From Clostridia bacterium (GTDB lineage: Bacteria > Bacillota > Clostridia > UBA1381 > UBA9506): a stretch of 64,000 nucleotides of DNA. Location of the stretch: assembly GCA_017549205.1 (NCBI GenBank), contig JAFYVH010000016.1, forward strand, positions 18,436 through 82,435. The letters run 5' to 3'. Positions 7,110 through 15,504 of the stretch are shown here, one piece after another; the stretch's first letter is position 1; each line of letters opens with the position of its first letter. Below the pieces are notes generated by a model. The model was not told where the DNA came from and did no database searches. It was given only the letters and a program-made list of their open reading frames with translations. The position numbers were made by a program, and so were the translations under genes.

Positions 7110-8837
7110 TTATTTTTGAACAATAGCGCCGAATTTGCAAACATTAACGCAAAGACCGCAACCATTGCACAAGGTGTCATCAATCACCGGGCCGTTTTCT
7201 GTCATAGAAATGGCGGGACAACCCAGCTTCATGCACATTTTGCAGTTTTTGCAGGCGTCGGTAATGGTGCAGCAACCGGTGTAGCCGGCCTTTTTCAGCA
7301 ATGCGCAGGGACGCTGTGCAATAATAACAGAGGGCGCTTCTGTTGCCAAATGCTCACGCAGAACCTTTTCAAAATTATCCACATCAAAGGGATCCGCCAC
7401 GGTGACCAGGTCAACGCCCAGGGCAAGACAAAGCTTTTCTAAATCCACCTGGCGAGTGGGCTCACCTTTAATAGTAAAGCCGGTTGAGGGGTTATCCTGA
7501 TGACCGGTCATGCCGGTAATGGAATTATCCAGAATAATTACAGTTGAAGTGCCTTTGTTGTAGACCATGTCCATAAGGCCGGTAACGCCGGAATGGAGGA
7601 AGGTGGAATCGCCCAAAACGGCAACTGACTTTTGCGCAAATTCGCGGCCACGCGCTTTTTCCATGCCATGCAGACCGGAAATGCTGGCGCCCATGCAAAT
7701 GATGGTATCAATGCTGTCTAGGGGTTTGGCACAACCTAAGGAATAACAACCAATGTCGCCACTTGCGGCAATCTTTAGTTTATTCAAAACATAAAATACG
7801 CCACGGTGGGAGCAGCCGGGGCACATAACAGGCGGACGAACGGGGATTTCTTCGTCTACCGAATAGGTTTCGGCAGCTTTTTCGCCGGCTATTTTTTCCC
7901 GGAGCAGTGAAGCGGAATATTCACCTAACAGTGTGAGCTCGTCTTTGCCCCTGACAGAAAGACCCATGGCCCTAATCTGCCGTTCTAAAACGGGGTCTAA
8001 TTCTTCAATCACATAGCAAACATCCACCTTGCTGACAAAATCAGCAATCAGGTTTTTGGGCAAGGGGTTTACCATACCCAGTTTCAAGAAGGAAGCATCG
8101 GGGAATGCTTCACGAGCATATTGATAGGCAATACCAGCGGTAATGATACCAATTTTTGTGTCCTGCATTTCCACACGGTTTAAAGCGGAGCTTTCACCAA
8201 ATTCTGAGAGGGCTTCCATGCGTTTTTCCACAACGATGTGTCGGGGTCTTGCATTGGCGGGTACCATAACATTTTTAGAGGCATCCTTCTGATAGTCCCG
8301 AACCGGTACATCTTCACGGGGAAAGAGCTCAACCTCGCTCTGTGAGTGGGCCACACGGGTGGTCAGACGAATCATAACCGGGGTGTCAAACTTTTCGCTG
8401 ATGGCATATGCCTCTTTTACAAAGTCACGGCACTCGGCACTGTCGGCAGGCTCTAACATCGGCACTTTGGCAGCGATGGCATAGTTGCGGCTGTCCTGCT
8501 CGTTTTGTGAGCTATGCATGCCTGGGTCGTCGGCAACACAAAGGACCAAACCTGCATTAACGCCAATGTAGCTCATGGTAAAGAGAGGGTCTGCTGCCAC
8601 ATTCACGCCAACATGCTTCATGGCAGAAAGAGAGCGGGCGCCGGCAATAGCAGCACCGGAAGCCACCTCAACAGCCACCTTTTCATTGGGTGCCCATTCG
8701 GCGTATATTTCATCATATTTAGCAATAAACTCTGTAATTTCGGTACTGGGAGTACCCGGATAAGAGGAAGCAACCCGCACGCCTGCTTCATAGGCGCCTC
8801 GTGCAATCGCTTCGTTGCCAAGCATTAATTTTTTCAT
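7110..8837 (-). CDS. iorA: Indolepyruvate:ferredoxin oxidoreductase alpha subunit
   Basis: The 575-residue protein contains, in order, the pyrimidine-binding TPP domain (GNEAIARGAYEAGVRVASSYPGTPSTE at the N-terminus), a transketolase C-like part, the pyrophosphate TPP domain with CPGCSHRG (about residue 340) and GDSTFLHSGV, and a C-terminal ferredoxin domain. The last 50 residues hold CKNCKMCMKLGC and CNGCGLCVNVC, two Cys clusters for 4Fe-4S centres. The length is within the usual 570-620. The start at 8837 is preceded by AGAAAGG. Together with IorB it forms the complete anaerobic aryl-pyruvate oxidoreductase. Confidence 0.95.
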   Translation of the reverse strand: MKKLMLGNEAIARGAYEAGVRVASSYPGTPSTEITEFIAKYDEIYAEWAPNEKVAVEVASGAAIAGARSLSAMKHVGVNVAADPLFTMSYIGVNAGLVLCVADDPGMHSSQNEQDSRNYAIAAKVPMLEPADSAECRDFVKEAYAISEKFDTPVMIRLTTRVAHSQSEVELFPREDVPVRDYQKDASKNVMVPANARPRHIVVEKRMEALSEFGESSALNRVEMQDTKIGIITAGIAYQYAREAFPDASFLKLGMVNPLPKNLIADFVSKVDVCYVIEELDPVLERQIRAMGLSVRGKDELTLLGEYSASLLREKIAGEKAAETYSVDEEIPVRPPVMCPGCSHRGVFYVLNKLKIAASGDIGCYSLGCAKPLDSIDTIICMGASISGLHGMEKARGREFAQKSVAVLGDSTFLHSGVTGLMDMVYNKGTSTVIILDNSITGMTGHQDNPSTGFTIKGEPTRQVDLEKLCLALGVDLVTVADPFDVDNFEKVLREHLATEAPSVIIAQRPCALLKKAGYTGCCTITDACKNCKMCMKLGCPAISMTENGPVIDDTLCNGCGLCVNVCKFGAIVQK

Positions 8838-8930
8838 AGTTTCAAAGCCTTTCTGCCCGAAGAAATTGGGTGCGGCTGTTTGCATCGGGCTGGCAAAACA
8901 GCAGGGATTTATCTGTTAGCGGCAAGGATG

Positions 8931-10226
8931 CTATCTCTGGTCGATGACGCGCTTAGCCTTGCCTGCAGTACGCGGGATGCTCTTGGGTGCCATCAGCTTA
9001 ACCTTAGCAGAAAGGCCCAGCACCACCTGCAATTTGTGCTTAATGTTCTTTTCCACCATTTCAAGCTGTGTAAAGCTTTCCAAGAGAGTGGCATCGGCCA
9101 ATTCAACCTGAACTTCCAACTGGTCGGTATAGCCTTTTTTGGTGACAATTAACTGATAGTGAGGGGCAATGTGCTCCATACCCACCAAAACGCTTTCAAT
9201 CTGCGAGGGGAAAACATTAACGCCACGAATGATGAGCATGTCGTCGGTACGACCCTGAATTTTTGCCATACGGCGATTGGTACGACCGCACTGGCAACGC
9301 TCATCGATTAAATATGAAATATCCTTTGTGCGATAACGCAGCATAGGAATGCCTTCTTTGTTAATGGTGGTAATAACCACCTCGCCGGTTTCTCCGTCGG
9401 GGAGAACTTCACCGGTTTTGGGGTCAATAATTTCATAAATAAAGCAATCTTCAGCAATGTGCTGACCGTTTTTATAAATACATTCGCCGGCAACACCGGG
9501 ACCCATAACCTCTGAAAGACCATAGTTCTCTGTTGCCAAAACCCCCAGCTTGTCTTCCAAAACAGCTCGCATCTCTTCGGTGTGACCCTCTGACCCCAGC
9601 ATGGCAAGACGCAGCTTAAAGTCTTCTTTTTTATAGCCCATTTCCTCCATCACTTCAGATAAATGGAGAGCATAAGAGGGTGTTGCGACCAAGAGGGTTG
9701 TGCCAAAGTCTTTCATGAGCATAACCTGTTTTTCAGAATTGCCGCTTGAAATGGGAATGATGGTAGAGCCCAAACGCTCCAAACCATAGTGAAGACCCAA
9801 AGCACCGGTGAACAGGCCATAACCAAAGGCAATCTGCGCAATGTCTTCGTCGCTGCCGCCGGCCTGCACCACAAGACGAGCAATCAAATCAGACCATACA
9901 TCTAAGTCCCGCTTTGTATAGCCCACAACGGTAGGTTTGCCGGTGGTACCGCTGGAAGCGTGCACGCGCACGATTTTTTTCATGGGAACAGCAAAAAGCC
10001 CAAAAGGATAGTTATCCCGCAGGTCGCTCTTTACGGTAAAAGGGATTTTCTGCAAATCAGAAAGAGTCTGAATATGAGATGGCTTCAGACCAATTTCGTC
10101 AAATCTCTTTTTATACATGGGAACATTTTCATATGTGTAGGCAACGGTCTCTTTCAGCCGTTCAAGCTGCAGAGCGTTCATCTCCTGGCGTGTCATACAT
10201 TCCAGATGTTCTTGATAAAATTGCAT
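8931..10226 (-). CDS. paaK: Phenylacetate-CoA ligase family protein
   Basis: The 431-residue protein is an adenylate-forming enzyme that converts phenylacetate (or indoleacetate) plus CoA and ATP to the thioester. It has the P-loop VHASSGTTGKPT (about residues 91-102), the ENYGLSEV/GPGVAGEC adenylate-binding region, and the C-terminal RTDDMLIIRGVNVFPSQIE hinge. GAGGAGT precedes the ATG. In fermenting anaerobes running with IorAB the reverse direction (aryl-acetyl-CoA to aryl-acetate with ATP gain) has been proposed; which direction operates here cannot be read from sequence. Confidence 0.93.
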   Translation of the reverse strand: MQFYQEHLECMTRQEMNALQLERLKETVAYTYENVPMYKKRFDEIGLKPSHIQTLSDLQKIPFTVKSDLRDNYPFGLFAVPMKKIVRVHASSGTTGKPTVVGYTKRDLDVWSDLIARLVVQAGGSDEDIAQIAFGYGLFTGALGLHYGLERLGSTIIPISSGNSEKQVMLMKDFGTTLLVATPSYALHLSEVMEEMGYKKEDFKLRLAMLGSEGHTEEMRAVLEDKLGVLATENYGLSEVMGPGVAGECIYKNGQHIAEDCFIYEIIDPKTGEVLPDGETGEVVITTINKEGIPMLRYRTKDISYLIDERCQCGRTNRRMAKIQGRTDDMLIIRGVNVFPSQIESVLVGMEHIAPHYQLIVTKKGYTDQLEVQVELADATLLESFTQLEMVEKNIKHKLQVVLGLSAKVKLMAPKSIPRTAGKAKRVIDQR

Positions 10227-10260
10227 AATACAGACTCCTCACATGTTGAAATTAGAAAAA

Positions 10261-11772
10261 TTACAGACCTTCAAAAGCCGTATCCAAAGCGGCGGGGTCA
10301 TACTTTTTAGTGAAAAGACTCACCAAAGGCGTTACCAGAACTGAAACAGCCATAGCACAAACGCCAAAGTTTTGTGATAAATTACTTGCCGCTAAAAAGC
10401 TGTCGGTTATGGTGTAATACAGGGTGCAACCGCCAACGACCAAAAGGCCGGATAAAAGTCCCCACCAAACGCCTGCACGGGTAATTCTTTTTGAATATAA
10501 ACCCCAGAAATATGGCCCGATAAAGCAACCGGCAACCACACCCCAGGAAAAAGACATGAGCTGCATGATAAAGGCAATTTTAAAGCTTGCAAAAACAAAG
10601 GATGCAGCCACAAATAAAAAGCAGAGAAAACGCATGAGTACCATTTGTTTCTTTTTATCATAATCGGGCTTTACCACCGGCAATAAGTCAACGGCAATGG
10701 CAGAGCTTGAGGTCAACACAATAGATGAAAGGGTTGACATTGAGGCAGAAAGCACCAAAAGTAAAATCAGGCTTAAAATCATGTTTGTCCACAAATTGCC
10801 CGAAAGTGCATTCATAAGCATTTGTGGGACAACGGCATCATAATTGTTGCCGACGGGGAGCGTGTTGTTTAAATATAAACGACCAAAGGTGCCCATAATA
10901 TAAGCGCCGACACCAATAACAAGGGCAAAGGTTGTCGAAACAATGGCAGCTTTTCCAATGTGTTTTTCATCACTGATGGCATAGTATTTATGAATCATCT
11001 GGGGCAGACCCAAAGTGCCAAAACTTGTAAGCAAAACATTCATCAGCAAAAAGGACCATTTAGAGCCGCCCGTAATGCTGATTAAGGAGGGGTCAATAGC
11101 AGCAAGCCTTGAAAAACCCTCGGCAAATCCGCCAACCACGGGATTTGATACAATAACCGCCACCATGGCAATAACGCCAACCAGCATGATGATACCCTGA
11201 ATAAAGTCAGTAATAACAGTGGCAACATAGCCGCCTAAAACCAAATAAATACCGGTTAACAGGGCAATGATGAACATGCAGACAACATCACCATGAGCAC
11301 CAAAGACGGGGAAAATTTGTGAAAATAAATACCCCAGACCTTTATAAACCGTGGCGCAGTAAGGCACCAGAAAAACAAAAATGATAAGAGCGGCATAAAC
11401 TTTCATGCTGGGGGAAAGAAATCGTTTTTCAAAAAACTCAGGCATGGTAGAGGCGTTTAGATTGTGGGTCATACGCCGGGTACGGCGAGCTAGCAAAAAC
11501 CAGGCCAGCAGGCAACCAATTAAAGCGTTGCCAATACCAATCCAAATACCGCCAATGCCAACCGTCCAGCCGGTGCGACCGGCATAACCGATAAAAATAA
11601 CGGCGGAAAAATATGAGGTGCCATAAGCAAAAGCGCTAATCCAGGGGCCAATGTTGCGTCCGCCCAGCAAAAAGCCCTCCATGGTTTTTGACTGCTTAGA
11701 GCTTTTGATGCCTATGAAAACCATCAATAAAACAAACAAGCATAAAAAAATGCAGGCTACAATTTGTGTCAT
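10261..11772 (-). CDS. Sodium:solute symporter (SSS family)
   Basis: The 503-residue protein has about 13 membrane segments and SSS-family features: SKQSKTMEGFLLGGRNIGPWISAFAYG at the N-terminus, RRTRRMTHNLNASTMPEFFEKRF in loop 2-3, and the LSASMSTLSSIVLTSSSAIAVDLL stretch. It couples Na+ to uptake or export of a small solute. First in the operon with paaK and iorAB, it may move an aryl or short carboxylate (inference). The start ATG at 11772 is preceded by CGGAG; the in-frame Met 19 codons upstream lies too close to the promoter. Confidence 0.88.
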   Translation of the reverse strand: MTQIVACIFLCLFVLLMVFIGIKSSKQSKTMEGFLLGGRNIGPWISAFAYGTSYFSAVIFIGYAGRTGWTVGIGGIWIGIGNALIGCLLAWFLLARRTRRMTHNLNASTMPEFFEKRFLSPSMKVYAALIIFVFLVPYCATVYKGLGYLFSQIFPVFGAHGDVVCMFIIALLTGIYLVLGGYVATVITDFIQGIIMLVGVIAMVAVIVSNPVVGGFAEGFSRLAAIDPSLISITGGSKWSFLLMNVLLTSFGTLGLPQMIHKYYAISDEKHIGKAAIVSTTFALVIGVGAYIMGTFGRLYLNNTLPVGNNYDAVVPQMLMNALSGNLWTNMILSLILLLVLSASMSTLSSIVLTSSSAIAVDLLPVVKPDYDKKKQMVLMRFLCFLFVAASFVFASFKIAFIMQLMSFSWGVVAGCFIGPYFWGLYSKRITRAGVWWGLLSGLLVVGGCTLYYTITDSFLAASNLSQNFGVCAMAVSVLVTPLVSLFTKKYDPAALDTAFEGL

Positions 11773-11834
11773 AGTTAACTCCGTTCCTAAACTTCTGTGT
11801 GATTGTAAAAGGTTCAATATAGCGTACATAGTCT

Positions 11835-11863
11835 ATTGTATATTTTTTGGCGGAAAAAGTCAA
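11835..11863 (-). promoter_or_regulatory. Promoter of the symporter-paaK-iorAB-ACT-PLP operon
   Basis: On the minus strand a -35 TTGACT and a -10 TACAAT are separated by exactly 17 bases, 63 bases before the symporter ATG. No other promoter or terminator is obvious until 4721, so the six genes are probably one transcript. The sequence just after the -10 (ATAGACTATGTAC) resembles a palindrome arm in the feoA leader. Confidence 0.75.
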
Positions 11864-11966
11864 TAGAAAATCCTTATTTTAACGGATAAACACAGAGAAA
11901 CTGTATAACAAAAAGTAAAAAAGGGAACAAATAATGGTAACAATAATCGCAAAGGAGTTTTTTTGT

Positions 11967-12500
11967 ATGCAATTAGCAGGAACGCAAACTGAACAAAACT
12001 TAAGAACGGCATTTGCCGGAGAATCCCAGGCGCGAAACAAGTATACCTATTATGCTTCTGCAGCAGCAAAAGAGGGCTATGAACAAATAGCCGAAATTTT
12101 TGCAGAGACAGCCAAAAATGAAATGGCTCATGCAAAAATTTGGTTCAAGCTGTTAGGCGGCATCACCAACACAAAAGATAATTTGAAAGAAAGTGCAGCG
12201 GCTGAAAACAGCGAATGGACAGAAATGTATGCCGAATTTGCCAAAACGGCAAAGGAAGAAGGGTTTGACTCCGTTGCCAGACTGTTTACTGCGGTGGGAG
12301 AAATTGAAAAAGAGCACGAAGAAAGATACAAAGCCCTGATTGAAAATTTAGAGAAAAACCAAGTGTTTTCCCGCCAAGAAGAAGCGGTATGGATTTGTCG
12401 GAACTGCGGACATATCCACAAAGGAAAAGAAGCACCGGAGGCTTGCCCGGTTTGTGCCCATCCCAAAGCATATTTTGAAATCAGAGCAAAGAATTATTAA
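11967..12500 (+). CDS. rbr: Rubrerythrin
   Basis: The 177-residue protein has an N-terminal ferritin-like diiron domain (about residues 1-135: ENLRT-type start, [23 protein letters not shown] and [11 protein letters not shown] give the carboxylate/His ligands) and a C-terminal rubredoxin domain with [10 protein letters not shown] and [12 protein letters not shown] supplying the Cys4 iron site. It reduces hydrogen peroxide in anaerobes. AAAGGAG lies 9 bases before the ATG at 11967; an in-frame ATG 11 codons earlier has no ribosome site. It stands alone between two minus-strand units. I see only a weak -10-like TATAAC around 11903. Confidence 0.95.
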   Translation: MQLAGTQTEQNLRTAFAGESQARNKYTYYASAAAKEGYEQIAEIFAETAKNEMAHAKIWFKLLGGITNTKDNLKESAAAENSEWTEMYAEFAKTAKEEGFDSVARLFTAVGEIEKEHEERYKALIENLEKNQVFSRQEEAVWICRNCGHIHKGKEAPEACPVCAHPKAYFEIRAKNY

Positions 12501-12510
12501 AAACAGGCAG

Positions 12511-12541
12511 AAAAAACCACCCGTGCTCGTAGCACGGGTGG
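12511..12541. terminator. Terminator between rbr and the feo operon
   Basis: An 11-bp perfect hairpin with a 3-base loop (arms 12517-12527 and 12531-12541, CCACCCGTGCT/AGCACGGGTGG) is followed on the minus strand by six T. It ends the feo transcript and probably also rbr. Confidence 0.85.
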
Positions 12542-12569
12542 ATATTTATTAGCTATTTTATGCAAAGCT

Positions 12570-12923
12570 TTACCAGATTTCAACCACGGCAAAGCCTGCC
12601 TCTTCAATTTTGTTTTTAATGAGGGCATCTTCCACGGGTTTCTCGTAAGTAACCAAAGCAACGCCTTTTTCTAAGTCAACCGTGCCGGAGAGACCGCCAA
12701 TTTCCCCAATTATTTCTTCAACACGGGCTTTGCAGTGCTCACAATGCATGCCTTCAATTTTAAAGGTCTTTTGCAGGATGGCGGCTTGCGAATCACAGCC
12801 GTTACAGGTGTCAGCGTGGGGGCAACCAATACATTTGACGCCTTTTTTCTTGGCCTTAACAATGTAAGAAAGTGCTGCCCCTGCGAGAATGATTAAAAGA
12901 ATGATAGCAACTGCCGTTTTCAT
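12570..12923 (-). CDS. FeoB-associated Cys-rich membrane protein fused to a heavy-metal-associated (HMA) domain
   Basis: The 117-residue protein starts with one membrane helix (about residues 3-22), then a basic turn and the Cys-rich motif CIGCPHADTCNGC (residues 31-43) typical of the short 'FeoB-associated Cys-rich membrane protein'. From about residue 53 it continues as a complete HMA domain, FKIEGMHCEHCKARVEEII, ending at residue 117. The usual FeoB-associated protein is only about 40-60 aa, so this is a fusion with a copper-chaperone-like metal binder. Its start lies 4 bases after the feoB stop. Iron or other metal handling at the FeoB exit is likely; the metal bound by the HMA part is unknown. 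Confidence 0.85.
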   Translation of the reverse strand: MKTAVAIILLIILAGAALSYIVKAKKKGVKCIGCPHADTCNGCDSQAAILQKTFKIEGMHCEHCKARVEEIIGEIGGLSGTVDLEKGVALVTYEKPVEDALIKNKIEEAGFAVVEIW

Positions 12924-12927
12924 GTCT

Positions 12928-14958
12928 TTACATCTCCTTGCCTGTAAGGCTTGTTTTTACAGCTTTATTGGCATGCATCCCCATGACGATAATTGCGGCG
13001 GTGATACAAAGAACGGCAATCAGTCCACCGATTACACCAACCATATTAAGCCTGTCGCCAACAATGAAAGAGCCAATGGTATAAACAAGATAGGCCGCTG
13101 TGTAACCGACACCAAGCTGAAGACCAATGCCGCCCCAGAACCATTTTGCGCTTTTCATTTCGGCATTCATGGCACCTATGGCCGCAAAACATGGCGGTGA
13201 ATAGAGATTGAACACTAAATAGGCAAGGGCAGCCACCTTTGTAATTGCCATAATGCCGGCAACCTCGCCGCCTGCACCCTCCATAAGCGCCAGTTCTTCC
13301 GTATTAATGAGATTTTCAAGACCAACAAAGCAAACGGCTAAAGTGCCCACAACATTTTCTTTGGCAATAAAGCCTGTGATGGCTGCTGCTGCCAACTGCC
13401 AGGAGAGAACGCCAACGACAGGAAAGAGCAGATAGGCAAAAGGAGATGCCAAAGAAGCGAGGATGGATTGGTCGGCCGATTCGGCAACCGAAAAGCTCCA
13501 GGTAAAAGATTGCATCAGCTGCACAGCCATGTTGCAGAGAAGAATGATGGTAGCGGCTTTTACAATGTAAGCCCAACCACGACTGCACATAGACTTGAAT
13601 GCACCCCACAGTGATGGCGCCCTATAGTCGGGAAGTTCAATGATAAAAAAGTTCTTTCTTGCCTTATATCCTGTTACAAAGTTAATGAGCAGAGCACCCA
13701 AAAAAATAAGTGCAATGCCGGCAAAATACATGAGTGCGCTAAGCCACCAGGCGTCCCCGAAAAAGGCGCCGGCAAAAAGGGCAATAACCGGAATTTTGGC
13801 ACCGCAAGGCATAAAGGGGGCAAGCATGGCAGAGGCTCTGCGTTCCCGCTCATTGCGAATGGTACGGCTTGCCATAACTCCGGGAACAGCACAGCCAATG
13901 GCGATTACAAAGGGAATCACTGATTTGCCGGAAAGACCAACTTTTTTAAAGATGGGGTCAAGCACAACAGCGGCACGGGACATATATCCGCAGTCCTCTA
14001 AGAGAGCAATGAGGAAATACATGACCATAACAAGAGGAAGAAAACCAACAACGGCAACCAAACCGCCAATAACACCATCAACCAAAATGGCAGGAATCAG
14101 AGGATTTGCATTTTCAAAGAATCCGCCGACCCAGCCCTGAAAACTTTCAAGAATGGGAACAAGTCCGGGAATGAATGTTCCGTTTTCAAACTCGTAACCG
14201 TCGGCAATCCAGGTGCCAAGCGTGGTTTGGGAAATGTAGAACACAAGGAACATAACAGCGGCAAAAATCGGAATACCCAGCCACTTATTTGTAAGAACAG
14301 CATCAATCTTATCGCCAATGTTCTTATCCTTAGTAAAAACTTTGCGGGTTTCAACATCCCCTACAATTTTATTGACAAAGTCAAAGCGCTTACGGTCGGC
14401 CATGTTGACAGCCATCTTATCCGTCAGGTCAACATAAGTTTGTATGTAAGGAGCGCTTTGGCTTTTGCCTACCTGTGCAACAGCTGTTCCAATGAGCATT
14501 TTTAATCCGTCTGCCGAAGTAGAAATGGTTTTAACAACAGGACAGTGCAGTTTTGCCGAAAGTGCATCGGCATCAATTTCGTTACCCTTTTTTTCATTAA
14601 TATCACTTTTGTTTAAAGCAACAACAACAGGGATGCCAAGCTCTAAAAGCTGTGTAGTAAAAAAGAGGCTGCGACTTAAATTATCAGCATCCACAATGTT
14701 AATGATAACATCGGGGTTTTCGCTCTTAACATAAGTGCTTGCGATGCTTTCTTCACTGGTGAAAGGGGACATGGAGTAAGCACCGGGGAGGTCAACAGCA
14801 ACAAGCTGTTCGTTTTCTGCATATGCTTTCTTTATAAGGTGTTCCTTTTTATCTACCGTAACGCCCGCCCAGTTACCAACCTTTTCGTTGCGACCTGTTA
14901 AAGCGTTATACATGGTGGTTTTGCCTGAATTTGGATTGCCTGCCAAAGCAATTCTCAT
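12928..14958 (-). CDS. feoB: Ferrous iron transporter B
   Basis: The 676-residue protein has an N-terminal G domain with G1 GNPNSGKTT (residues 7-15), G3 DLPGAYS and G4 NKSD, a linker helical part, and then about 8-11 membrane segments with the Gate motifs containing conserved Cys (GCAVPGVMASR; MPCGAKIPV). It imports Fe2+ across the cytoplasmic membrane. The length is shorter than the 700-770 of many relatives but all core blocks are present. GGAGG lies 7 bases before the ATG. It is separate from feoA by 95 bases that carry a palindromic operator. Confidence 0.96.
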   Translation of the reverse strand: MRIALAGNPNSGKTTMYNALTGRNEKVGNWAGVTVDKKEHLIKKAYAENEQLVAVDLPGAYSMSPFTSEESIASTYVKSENPDVIINIVDADNLSRSLFFTTQLLELGIPVVVALNKSDINEKKGNEIDADALSAKLHCPVVKTISTSADGLKMLIGTAVAQVGKSQSAPYIQTYVDLTDKMAVNMADRKRFDFVNKIVGDVETRKVFTKDKNIGDKIDAVLTNKWLGIPIFAAVMFLVFYISQTTLGTWIADGYEFENGTFIPGLVPILESFQGWVGGFFENANPLIPAILVDGVIGGLVAVVGFLPLVMVMYFLIALLEDCGYMSRAAVVLDPIFKKVGLSGKSVIPFVIAIGCAVPGVMASRTIRNERERRASAMLAPFMPCGAKIPVIALFAGAFFGDAWWLSALMYFAGIALIFLGALLINFVTGYKARKNFFIIELPDYRAPSLWGAFKSMCSRGWAYIVKAATIILLCNMAVQLMQSFTWSFSVAESADQSILASLASPFAYLLFPVVGVLSWQLAAAAITGFIAKENVVGTLAVCFVGLENLINTEELALMEGAGGEVAGIMAITKVAALAYLVFNLYSPPCFAAIGAMNAEMKSAKWFWGGIGLQLGVGYTAAYLVYTIGSFIVGDRLNMVGVIGGLIAVLCITAAIIVMGMHANKAVKTSLTGKEM

Positions 14959-15003
14959 GTGTGTTCCTCCTTGTTTCTATGTTTTCTTATTGAACAAGCA
15001 CGA

Positions 15004-15019
15004 GTTAGCGGTTGCTAAC
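15004..15019. promoter_or_regulatory. Palindromic operator upstream of feoB
   Basis: GTTAGC, four bases, GCTAAC. The same hexamer pair occurs at the feoA promoter (15336-15351). The pattern resembles iron boxes of the DtxR/IdeR family (TTAG...CTAA), so an iron-dependent repressor is the likely ligand, which is inference. Confidence 0.65.
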
Positions 15020-15053
15020 TTTGGTGCAAAAATAAAAAACTTTAAAAAGACAA

Positions 15054-15266
15054 TTAAACTAAAATGGCTTCTGCAAGCTGCCGGTCAATGCTGTAACGAC
15101 CATCTTTGATAGACACAACACAACTGTTTTTGCGGCGAGAGACAACAGAGATGGTTTCACCGCTGTAGCATCCCAGAGAAAATAAAAAAGAATTTAATTC
15201 TTCATCATCGGTTGCAATAGCAGAAATAATGTAATCTTTTCCCATTGTTGCTTCCATAAGATTCAT
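15054..15266 (-). CDS. feoA: FeoA-type SH3-like protein
   Basis: A 70-residue protein with the FeoA fold signature: a short N-terminal beta strand (YIISAIATDDEELNSFLFSLG), the SLGCYSGETISVVSR turn, and a final strand with RQLAEAILV. FeoA is a small cytoplasmic partner of FeoB. AGAGG lies upstream of the ATG at 15266. It is the first gene of the iron-uptake unit and has its own strong promoter with two palindromes in the first 50 transcribed bases. Confidence 0.88.
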   Translation of the reverse strand: MNLMEATMGKDYIISAIATDDEELNSFLFSLGCYSGETISVVSRRKNSCVVSIKDGRYSIDRQLAEAILV

Positions 15267-15309
15267 AGTGAATGCGCCTCTTCTTTCCAGTCATCTAAAA
15301 CAGATTTTA

Positions 15310-15328
15310 TGTACATAGCCTATGTACA
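15310..15328. promoter_or_regulatory. 19-bp palindrome in the feoA leader
   Basis: TGTACATAG, one centre base, CTATGTACA: nine-base perfect arms. It lies about 25-43 bases into the predicted feoA transcript, next to but distinct in sequence from the GTTAGC palindrome. It may bind a second regulator. Confidence 0.55.
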
Positions 15329-15335
15329 CCTATTA

Positions 15336-15351
15336 GTTAGCCTCTGCTAAC
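15336..15351. promoter_or_regulatory. Palindromic operator at the feoA promoter
   Basis: GTTAGC, four bases, GCTAAC, at about +2 to +17 of the predicted transcript. It shares both arms with the site before feoB, so a bound repressor would block initiation. Confidence 0.7.
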
Positions 15352-15359
15352 CATGGGGT

Positions 15360-15388
15360 ATTATATCACGAGAAACAAGCTGTGTCAA
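15360..15388 (-). promoter_or_regulatory. Consensus SigA promoter of feoA
   Basis: On the minus strand a perfect -35 TTGACA and a perfect -10 TATAAT are 17 bases apart, about 95 bases upstream of the feoA start. Confidence 0.85.
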
Positions 15389-15469
15389 GTGCTTTTTGAA
15401 AATTTTGTTAATGAGCATAAAGAGAGCGACAACATCTTTTAAAAAAGGCAAAATAATGACAAAAAACAA

Positions 15470-15494
15470 GGCCGCTTGTGTATGACAAACGGCC
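15470..15494 (-). terminator. Terminator of the CLC gene
   Basis: On the minus strand GGCCGTTTGT pairs with ACAAGCGGCC (one G-T pair) around a 5-base loop, followed by a T-rich run. It is 10 bases past the CLC stop. Confidence 0.7.
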
Positions 15495-15504
15495 ATTTTA
15501 AATG

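Noticed and set aside
7116..7442. Antisense ORFs of 60-110 codons over iorA, feoB, gyrA, secA and other large genes
   Set aside because: They lie wholly opposite well-supported genes, lack ribosome sites and have compositions expected of shadow frames.
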